Both the position numbers and the translations under genes were made by a program. A stretch of 19,976 nucleotides of DNA from Ruminococcus sp. UBA4383 (GTDB lineage: Bacteria; Bacillota; Clostridia; Oscillospirales; Ruminococcaceae): the NCBI GenBank assembly GCA_002389995.1, contig DGRR01000189.1, positions 1 to 19,976 of the forward strand, written 5' to 3'. Of the stretch, positions 14,381 through 19,976 are shown in pieces (position 1 is the first letter of the stretch; every line of letters begins with the position of its first letter). The notes beneath the pieces were generated by a model that worked only from the letters and a program-made list of their open reading frames with translations, was not told the origin of the DNA and made no database searches.

Positions 14381-15007
14381 ATGAAAACAGATGTTATAAA
14401 AGTTGACAGTAACCTCAACGGAAGTCATCAGGCAATTTCAGCAACAGACAAATTTATCGCATATAACGAAATAACAGGTAAAAATGCCATACATATACAT
14501 TTGCTTACAGAAGAAACAATCTCCATGATTCATGGCATTATGGACGATTTTGCAGGCAGTTTCTGGCTCGAAAGCAGGAAAACAGACGAGGGACTTCTGT
14601 GCCGTGTGTGCGTTTCCGTTCCAAGACCTGTTGACTGCGAACAGGAAATGCAGTTTATCTCCGTTTCGTCAAGCGGCAAAAATATGAACGCAAAAGGCAT
14701 TATAGGCAAAATCAGAGAATTTGTCAGAATGTCCGTCCAGCCGCCTCCGAAAAAAGAAAGAAATTCAAATTCCCGGCTTGTAGATGCATGGTGGAATATG
14801 GGTACAAGTAAAAATAAAATCGCTGCATCAGATGCCGCTCTGTGGTCAATGCAGACTTACCGAAAAAATGTTTCAGACCGGAAAGAATTAAATAATGAGG
14901 CTTGGGACGAAATCGAAAAGTCAATTATCGCAAATATCGCCGATGAAGTGAAAATCCGCCTGAAATCAGGTTCAACAGAGGTAATTGTCGAAAAATTACT
15001 GAAATAA
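14381..15007 (+). CDS. Hypothetical protein cotranscribed with the sortase; possible degenerate GHKL-type fold
   Basis: This 208-aa protein is not recognised as a named family. It has no signal peptide or membrane segment and should be cytosolic. Residues 20-80 (ATDKFIAYNEITGKNAIHIH, then LLTEETISMI, then CRVCVSV) have the order of a GHKL/histidine-kinase-like ATPase start. LLTEET stands where an N-box would be, but the Asn and the G-boxes are not obvious, so this is a weak inference. The C-terminal 80 residues are helical and carry AWWNMG and AWDEIEKSIIANIADEVKIR. AAAGGAG is embedded in the end of the sortase gene, leaving a 3-nt gap, so translation is tightly coupled. A link to cell-envelope signalling is possible but unproven. 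Confidence 0.85.
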   Translation: MKTDVIKVDSNLNGSHQAISATDKFIAYNEITGKNAIHIHLLTEETISMIHGIMDDFAGSFWLESRKTDEGLLCRVCVSVPRPVDCEQEMQFISVSSSGKNMNAKGIIGKIREFVRMSVQPPPKKERNSNSRLVDAWWNMGTSKNKIAASDAALWSMQTYRKNVSDRKELNNEAWDEIEKSIIANIADEVKIRLKSGSTEVIVEKLLK

Positions 15008-15025
15008 AAACTTCAACAACTGCAC

Positions 15026-15054
15026 TTGCAACAGGTTCGGAATTGTGTTATAAT
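15026..15054 (+). promoter_or_regulatory. Sigma-A promoter of the flavin reductase gene
   Basis: TTGCAA (15026-15031), a 17-nt spacer and TATAAT (15049-15054). The leader that follows is about 90 nt and foldable. Confidence 0.82.
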
Positions 15055-15061
15055 GCAGTAA

Positions 15062-15124
15062 CAGGCTTGACATGAGAGTTTTTCCGAAAAACTGCAATGC
15101 TCCCGAATTTTATCGGAAAGCCTG
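15062..15124 (+). promoter_or_regulatory. Candidate structured leader RNA (three-way junction) upstream of the flavin reductase
   Basis: CAGGCTT (15062-15068) pairs with AAGCCTG (15118-15124) to close a 63-nt domain. Inside are AGTTTTT-CCG-AAAAACT (15077-15093), extended by GAG (15074-15076) pairing with CTC (15100-15102), and CCGA-ATTTTA-TCGG (15103-15116). The domain ends 28 nt before the ATG. It does not match the conserved cores I remember for FMN, TPP, purine, fluoride, c-di-GMP or THF riboswitches. It may be a regulatory RNA or chance folding. Confidence 0.4.
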
Positions 15125-15152
15125 AATATTAAGTAAAAGAGGTACGTTTAAA

Positions 15153-15737
15153 ATGAAAAAAGATTTAGGAAAACAGCCCGCAGTATTCCCGATGCCCGTC
15201 CTTATCGTTGCGGCATATGACGAAAACGGAACTGTTCAGGTCATGAATGCCGCATGGGGTTCAATCTGCGATATGGATAAAATTGCCCTCTTTATTGACG
15301 AGGAACACGCTACTACAAAGGCAATCCGCAAAACTAAGGCTTTTACTGTAAGCCTTGCTGATAAAGACCATATGGACGCTGCGGATTATTACGGTATCGC
15401 TACGGGTAACAAAATGAAGGATAAATTTGAAAAATCAGGCTGTCATGCCGAAAAAAGCAGATATGTAAATGCTCCGATTATTACTGAGTTTCCCGTTGCA
15501 CTGGAATGTGAACTCGCTGAAATTACAGAAACGGAAAATCTTCACGCTGTCGTAGGAAAAATTTTAAATGTCAGTGCTGATGAAAATGTCATATCAGATA
15601 ACGGAAAAATAGACCCCGTTAAACTTAATGCACTCATTTTTGACCAGTTCCGGTCAGGTTACTATGTAGCTACCGAAAAGGTCGGTCAGGCTTGGAATGC
15701 GGGAAAGGAATTGTATAAGTCCGCACAGGAAAATTAA
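15153..15737 (+). CDS. Flavin reductase family protein (FMN-binding split barrel)
   Basis: This 194-aa cytosolic flavoprotein has a flavin reductase-like domain. PMPVLIVAAYDENGTVQVMN then AAWGS is the typical opening around the FMN site, and TRKAFTVSLAD-type sequence (here KTKAFTVSLADKDH) is the second conserved strand. These proteins bind FMN and reduce flavins or act as small NAD(P)H oxidoreductases; in anaerobes they often serve redox stress, but the partner is unknown. AGAGGT lies upstream of the ATG. It has its own promoter and a foldable leader. The 376-aa gene follows after 67 nt with no terminator between, so readthrough is likely. Confidence 0.92.
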   Translation: MKKDLGKQPAVFPMPVLIVAAYDENGTVQVMNAAWGSICDMDKIALFIDEEHATTKAIRKTKAFTVSLADKDHMDAADYYGIATGNKMKDKFEKSGCHAEKSRYVNAPIITEFPVALECELAEITETENLHAVVGKILNVSADENVISDNGKIDPVKLNALIFDQFRSGYYVATEKVGQAWNAGKELYKSAQEN

Positions 15738-15804
15738 CCGAAAGAAAATTGTAAAATATGAATCTTGTATATTACAGCTTGTCAGTGCGGAAAGGATTTG
15801 TATT

Positions 15805-16935
15805 ATGTCCGATAGTAATTATGAACTTACCCGTGATGAATATACAGAATATATATACAATGAGGTTTGTTTCGGAGAACCTGCAAACGTGCAGACCCCC
15901 GAAGATGTAACAGACGGTATCAACAGGGCAATCGAACTCGATGAACGCCCCGTTTTCTTGGAAGGACTTTCCGCAAGACTTACACAGCTCGGCATTGAAT
16001 GCACTCCCGATGATACCGAAATTATGCTCGCAGAAGTTAAAAAACGCTATAAGTCCGTACTCGGCAAAACCTGCCCCCGTACCGTCAGAAAGTGGTGCAT
16101 CGGTACACCTCCAGGAATTACCAACAGACAGAATCATTATGACCTCTGTTTTGCCCTTGAAATGGACTGCAAACAGACAGCCGTCTTTTTTCAGAAACAT
16201 TACCTTGCAATGCCTTTCAATATAAAAAACAGCACAGATGCAGTGTTCCTCTACTGTATGTACCACGAAAAGCCTTATTCTCTGGTTGCTGAATTTCTCG
16301 AAAAGGCTGAGTGCTTTGTGTCTCAGGAAAAAGCTCATACTTCAACTTCTCAGATTGCAGATATGATATTCAGTATCAATGATGACCAAAAATTCCTGCA
16401 CTACCTGTCAGAACATTGCTATGACAATAAACAGCAGTTTCAGCTCGCAAGAAGTATCATCAGAAAAGAAATCGAAACCGTTCAGAAAAGACTTGTGAAA
16501 TATGAGTATGAACGGATTCTTTCACCTGAAAGACTCGGCAGTCTGACAATAGAAACTCTCCTCGGTATAAAGTATCAGGGTTCAGGGAAAAAAATCAGAA
16601 ACAGCAAACTTCCACGGAGATTCACAAAATCCCTCCCCAATGATGTCACTCTCGGAAAAATAATCAACGGAGATGTCGCTTTATATGACCTCCTGCGTAA
16701 AACTCTCATACTCCTGAAATTTTATAATTTCTACTGTGAAGCTGATAACTGCGACAAGTACACAATCGGCGGTAATCTTATGGATTTTCATGAGGAAACG
16801 GACAGCGTTCTCACATCATGCGGATTTGCCCGCCTGTATGTGCGCCACCCTTTTGACTGCCTGATTCTGTACTGTGCAAATTCTTATGACCCTATTGATA
16901 CGCTGTACTGTATTGTACAGAACGGACAAAACTGA
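15805..16935 (+). CDS. Hypothetical 376-aa protein with possible N-terminal DNA-binding-like segment
   Basis: Not a named family to me, though the opening EVCFGEPANVQTPEDVTDGI recalls hypothetical proteins of Ruminococcus-type genomes. Residues 90-135 (RTVRKWCIGTPPGITNRQNH, then DLCFALEMD) have the spacing of an XRE-like helix-turn-helix, followed by FFQKHYLAMPFNIKNSTDAV. The middle (about 170-260) is helical; the end has CGFARLYVRHPFDCLILYCA. There is no signal peptide or membrane helix. The frame is open upstream to 15697, overlapping the flavin reductase, but the ATG at 15805 has AAAGGA upstream and starts with natural sequence. A strong terminator follows. It could be a regulator or a cytosolic sensor; no function is claimed. 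Confidence 0.88.
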   Translation: MSDSNYELTRDEYTEYIYNEVCFGEPANVQTPEDVTDGINRAIELDERPVFLEGLSARLTQLGIECTPDDTEIMLAEVKKRYKSVLGKTCPRTVRKWCIGTPPGITNRQNHYDLCFALEMDCKQTAVFFQKHYLAMPFNIKNSTDAVFLYCMYHEKPYSLVAEFLEKAECFVSQEKAHTSTSQIADMIFSINDDQKFLHYLSEHCYDNKQQFQLARSIIRKEIETVQKRLVKYEYERILSPERLGSLTIETLLGIKYQGSGKKIRNSKLPRRFTKSLPNDVTLGKIINGDVALYDLLRKTLILLKFYNFYCEADNCDKYTIGGNLMDFHEETDSVLTSCGFARLYVRHPFDCLILYCANSYDPIDTLYCIVQNGQN

Positions 16936-16949
16936 ATAAAATACCGTAG

Positions 16950-16980
16950 CGGAGCAGGCTTTTCATTCTGCTCCGTTTTA
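16950..16980 (+). terminator. Intrinsic terminator after the 376-aa gene
   Basis: CGGAGCAG (16950-16957) pairs perfectly with CTGCTCCG (16968-16975) around a 10-nt loop, followed by TTTTA. Confidence 0.87.
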
Positions 16981-17055
16981 AAATGTGCATATTTAACAAT
17001 TGATTTGCTTAAAAATGGTTAAATCGACATTTTTGTTGATATAATACATAAAATA

Positions 17056-17084
17056 TTGACTTTTAATGAGGTATATGATATAAT
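17056..17084 (+). promoter_or_regulatory. Sigma-A promoter of the membrane protein/Hsp70-like operon
   Basis: TTGACT (17056-17061), a 17-nt spacer and TATAAT (17079-17084) lie about 60 nt before the ATG. A second TATAAT at 17040-17045 lacks a good -35. Confidence 0.83.
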
Positions 17085-17143
17085 TATAATATGTTTTGAG
17101 ATATTGTAATATCTGTATTTATAAAAATGAAAGGTGTTGGACA

Positions 17144-18109
17144 ATGGAAGAAATAATAAGTGTTACTGACAGATATGCAGAAATTTTTCCGAAATGGTTT
17201 ATTATTGCATATCTTTTATTTCTTGTTACAGGAATTATAACAGCCTGTAAAAATAAAAAAAATTTTAACCGTGTTTTCTGGCTTATAATCGTGATTGTAT
17301 TTCCTTTTTACGGAACGGCAGTTTCTGTTATATGCTGCATTGTTATGAGTAAAATATCAAAAAATAAGTCCTTGAATATGTTTGATTATCCTCTGGAAAA
17401 AAAATATATACTGCTTCCGCTTATATTTGCTGTTGCAGGAATTTATATTTCAGAGTATGCTGTTGATTATTATAGAAAACATATACACCTTAAATGGAAT
17501 TTTCCTCTGAATGCTGAATCTGTTCCCGTTTTTCTGGCAGCGGCTGTACTCCTTCTGATGTTTATGTCATCATATTCAAGATACAGAAAAAGTGCCGTCT
17601 GCTTTCATATAAACAAATCGGATTTGTCAGGCGACAATGAACCTGTCCGTGCAGGCAGAGTGTGCGGCTGTCAATGTATAAAGGAAAATAAAAATATTAT
17701 ACCCGATAAAACTGATGTGAAAAATATTTCGTTCCTTTACTATAAGGGCAGCGGTCTGAGAACAGGTGACGCACCTTGGAAATATAAGGCTTTATCAGGA
17801 GGCAATGACTTCAATTTCGATGTTATCTTAAACGAGGAATTTGAAAAAGGTGTTTTCGATATCGAAACTGCAAAGTATATGGGAAAGGGAATAACAAAAA
17901 TTACCGCCTTTCGCTGGAATGATTTGACTGTAAACAATGGAGATATGTCACAGCCGGTAACAAAATATGTAATGTGGCACGTTATACCTCCGTTTGCCCC
18001 CGAAGCATTCAGGTCAATAACATCTCTCATGATGATATTTGCATTCTATACACCACTGGGAATTAATCTGTTTCTTAAAACATTCGATTCATTTACAACT
18101 TTTTTTTCA
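17144..18109 (+). CDS. Hypothetical multi-pass membrane protein
   Basis: This 321-322-aa integral membrane protein is not a named family to me. Predicted membrane helices are about 17-35, 44-67, 87-106, 127-143 and a C-terminal one at 291-312. The second (RVFWLIIVIVFPFYGTAVSV) resembles the short PLDc_N membrane domain, which is a common scaffold and tells little. Between helices 4 and 5 lies a soluble domain of about 145 residues with a C-x-C-x-C cluster (VCGCQC, 173-178), charged segments and TKYVMWHVIPPFAPEAF. The ATG at 17144 was preferred to one at 17096, which has no ribosome binding site; GAAAGGTG lies upstream of 17144. The Hsp70-like gene starts 15-18 nt after the stop with its own AACGGAGG site, so the two are one operon. 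A role in anchoring the Hsp70-like protein at the membrane is only inferred from order. Confidence 0.85.
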
Positions 18110-18127
18110 TAAACGGAGGATATTTTT

Positions 18128-19618
18128 ATGAATGTCGGAATAGACCTTGGCACTACAAATACTCTTGCCTGCTATGTGAATGATGCAGGCATAATAGTCA
18201 AAATTGAATTTAAAAACGGAAGAACTGAAAATAAATATCTGCTGCCGTCCTGCATCTGCGTTGACGAAAATAATAAAATCCTTGTCGGTCAGCCTGCAAT
18301 TGACAAAAAAATCAGTTCGCCCGAAACTGTACTCGAAAATACAAAATATTATATGGGTACAGACAAGAAATGGACCGTGGGAAGAACTTCATTGTCTGCC
18401 GAAGATGCCGCAGAGTATATCCTCAGAGAAGTATACCGTGAACTTTCAGAACAGTTTCCGAATGAAAGTTCATTCAATGCGTTTGTGACTGTCCCCGCAA
18501 GATTCGATTCGCAGATTCCAAGACTCGCTACAAAAGAAGCTCTCAAAAAAGCAGGCTTTGAAGTCAATGAGAAAAATTCACTTACAGATGAACCTATATC
18601 AGCCGCTGTTGCGTACAGTAAGTACCTCAGCGGAGGTGATGTGCTTCTTGTTGTGGATATAGGCGGAGGTACATTCGATATATCACTTATACATTCAAAA
18701 ATAGCAGGAACTTCTGCAACCGCAGAACGCCTTATCCCCATAGGCTGGGACGGTGACCTGTATCTCGGCGGAAATACAGTCGATGAAATACTCCTTGAAA
18801 TGATGTGCAGACAAATCGTCAGCGAAGGAGAGGACGACCTCTCTGCTCCGCCAAATGATATGAGATATTCACAGGTACAGTCTGCCGCTGCCACTATGCT
18901 GAGAAATTATATAGAACCATTGAAAAAACAACTGTATTCCGACAGCGATGATGATGCCGAAATTTATATTGATGAACTCCTTCCCGACTATGATTTCTAT
19001 TTCACTCTGAGCAGAAGTGATTATGAAAAATCAATGCAGAAAATATCAGACAGAATGAAAGATATCATCAGCAGAATATACAGGAAAAATGCAGTCGATA
19101 TGAACACTACAAGCAAAGTCCTTGTCGTGGGCGGAATGGCTCATGAATACTGCCTTCTGAAAATTCTTGAGGAATTTTTCGGAAAGGAAAAAATCCTTAT
19201 CCCGGATGATTCAATGTACCTTGTCGCAAGAGGTGCTGCAATATGCAACAGCAAGGCTCAGATACACGTTGACAATGTTGCATATACCTCAATAGGCGTT
19301 CTCATTAAAAACCGTACAGACGTTGATACAATAATAAATGAAGGCGATATTGTTGATGAGAATTTCTGCGCTGAAAGAGAATACAGTACAATAAACAGCA
19401 GTGCATGGGAAATAAATATAACAGTTGTCGAGTTTAAGGGGAAATTCTCTGTTTCTTCATATACTACCCTTATGAGCAAGGTCATATCACTTAAAAAAAG
19501 CCTTTTCGGCAGAAACAGAACTTTGAAATTTGCTTTCAGATTTACAGAGGACAAAATATTGAAAATAATCGTTACACAAAATGACGGTACTGAAACTATG
19601 CTCGATGTCAGGCTTTAA
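18128..19618 (+). CDS. Divergent Hsp70 family protein (DnaK-like, lid-less)
   Basis: This 496-aa actin-fold ATPase is about 110-140 residues shorter than DnaK. The phosphate-1 loop GIDLGTTNT is at 4-12, a DnaK K70-like lysine at K73, FVTVPARFDSQ at 119-129, LTDEPISAAVAY at 152-163, the phosphate-2 loop VVDIGGGTFDIS at 175-186, and the adenosine motif VLVVGGMA at 331-338 with ARGAAI at 367-372. All ATPase motifs are intact. After about 380 only a short beta-rich domain follows, with no linker of the DnaK VLLLD type and no helical lid, so it is not a general chaperone. It probably acts as a dedicated ATPase in a small system with its neighbours. GGAGG precedes the ATG, and the next gene begins 12 nt after the stop. 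Confidence 0.93.
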   Translation: MNVGIDLGTTNTLACYVNDAGIIVKIEFKNGRTENKYLLPSCICVDENNKILVGQPAIDKKISSPETVLENTKYYMGTDKKWTVGRTSLSAEDAAEYILREVYRELSEQFPNESSFNAFVTVPARFDSQIPRLATKEALKKAGFEVNEKNSLTDEPISAAVAYSKYLSGGDVLLVVDIGGGTFDISLIHSKIAGTSATAERLIPIGWDGDLYLGGNTVDEILLEMMCRQIVSEGEDDLSAPPNDMRYSQVQSAAATMLRNYIEPLKKQLYSDSDDDAEIYIDELLPDYDFYFTLSRSDYEKSMQKISDRMKDIISRIYRKNAVDMNTTSKVLVVGGMAHEYCLLKILEEFFGKEKILIPDDSMYLVARGAAICNSKAQIHVDNVAYTSIGVLIKNRTDVDTIINEGDIVDENFCAEREYSTINSSAWEINITVVEFKGKFSVSSYTTLMSKVISLKKSLFGRNRTLKFAFRFTEDKILKIIVTQNDGTETMLDVRL

Positions 19619-19630
19619 AGGAGGATATTG

Positions 19631-19976
19631 ATGCGGCTTAATGAATTAACAGAATGGAAAGGCTCACAGAAAACACTTCTCGATATATTGATTCAGATAA
19701 TAGAATTATACAAAAAAAATGAAAATGACCCGTCATTTGTAATAAGAACGGAAAATTTTATTGTCGGCAAAGCTGAGGAAAGTACGGATTCAGAAGAATA
19801 TTTCGATGTTTCATATGAGATGAACCTGCCGTTTGATGAGAATTTCTTCCCAGTCCCCGAATGCGAAAAAATTCAGGAAAAAGATGCCGTTTTCTGTATG
19901 GGAATGATAATGTATCAGCTCGAAACAGGAAATTCTCCCGAACCCGAAAAAGCAAGGGAACTTGAAGAATTTATCT
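19631..19976 (+). CDS. Partial protein with protein-kinase-like helix, cut by the right edge
   Basis: The first 115 residues are visible, starting MRLNELTEWKGSQKTLLDIL. An AAAGGAGG site sits 6 nt upstream of the ATG and overlaps the tail of the Hsp70-like gene, so it is the third gene of that operon. Residues 84-103 (KDAVFCMGMIMYQLETGNSP) resemble the alpha-F helix region of Ser/Thr protein kinases (D-x-aliphatic-G-aliphatic-aliphatic-Y-E-L-L-T-G-x-P). No glycine-rich loop, VAIK lysine or HRD catalytic loop precedes it, so any kinase fold would be reduced and inactive. The N-terminal half looks helical, then strand-rich (NFIVGKAEE, EYFDVSYEMNLPF). No signal peptide is seen. The rest lies outside the window, and the kinase resemblance is by eye. 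Confidence 0.8.
   Translation, partial: MRLNELTEWKGSQKTLLDILIQIIELYKKNENDPSFVIRTENFIVGKAEESTDSEEYFDVSYEMNLPFDENFFPVPECEKIQEKDAVFCMGMIMYQLETGNSPEPEKARELEEFI

Noticed and set aside
15062..15124. Match of the leader to a known riboswitch or hammerhead ribozyme
   Set aside because: I compared it by eye with conserved cores I remember (FMN, TPP, purine, fluoride, THF, c-di-GMP, hammerhead) and found none.
15697..15804. Upstream start for the 376-aa protein
   Set aside because: It overlaps the end of the flavin reductase gene and lacks a ribosome binding site; the ATG at 15805 has one.
19758..19955. Minus-strand 65-codon frame near the right edge
   Set aside because: It is antisense to the partial third gene of the Hsp70-like operon, which has an excellent ribosome binding site.
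1..19976. tRNA, rRNA, CRISPR array, insertion sequence or prophage
   Set aside because: No spaced repeats, no transposase or phage structural motifs and no tRNA-like cloverleaf were seen on reading both strands; no search tool was run.

Overview
The window looks like chromosomal DNA of a low-GC anaerobic Firmicute, most probably an Oscillospiraceae/Ruminococcus-like gut or rumen bacterium. The basis is inference: AT-rich intergenic DNA, near-consensus sigma-A promoters with 17-nt spacers at almost every transcription unit, strong AGGAGG-type ribosome binding sites, an archaeal-type AspRS, a class D-like sortase and a remnant of a plant-polysaccharide hydrolase (GH43). No rRNA, tRNA, IS element or CRISPR array was seen.

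Layout. (1) 1-2174, minus strand: an amino-acid ABC importer operon (binding protein, hairpin, permease, ATPase cut by the left edge). Its codon use is GC-rich (AAG, ATC, CTG), unlike the rest of the window. The change falls inside the binding-protein gene near 1690-1760, so either a recombination junction or an assembly join lies there. (2) 2243-2577: a decayed GH43 glycosidase fragment and a bidirectional terminator. (3) 2587-5511, minus: a sodium:alanine symporter and the methionine/cysteine enzyme MetY, each with its own promoter. (4) 5550-8192, plus: an AspRS2-type tRNA synthetase followed by a membrane-anchored HAD phosphatase. (5) 8245-9348, minus: an orphan zinc/manganese-type binding lipoprotein with a Fur-family operator over its transcription start. 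(6) 9470-12437, plus: a two-gene operon of an unrecognised 629-aa coiled-coil protein and an ADP-ribosylglycohydrolase. (7) 12436-13446, minus: an aldo/keto reductase. (8) 13525-13724: a very small transcription unit with promoter, ribosome binding site, 24-codon ORF and terminator. (9) 13762-15007, plus: a sortase and a hypothetical protein. (10) 15026-16980, plus: a flavin reductase with a foldable leader RNA, and a hypothetical 376-aa protein. (11) 17056 to the right edge, plus: a membrane protein, a lid-less Hsp70-like ATPase and a partial protein with a protein-kinase-like helix.

The best candidates for undescribed biology are the 629-aa protein/ADP-ribosylglycohydrolase pair and the membrane protein/mini-Hsp70/kinase-like cassette at the right edge. 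In both the gene neighbourhood is clear from the sequence, but function is inference only.
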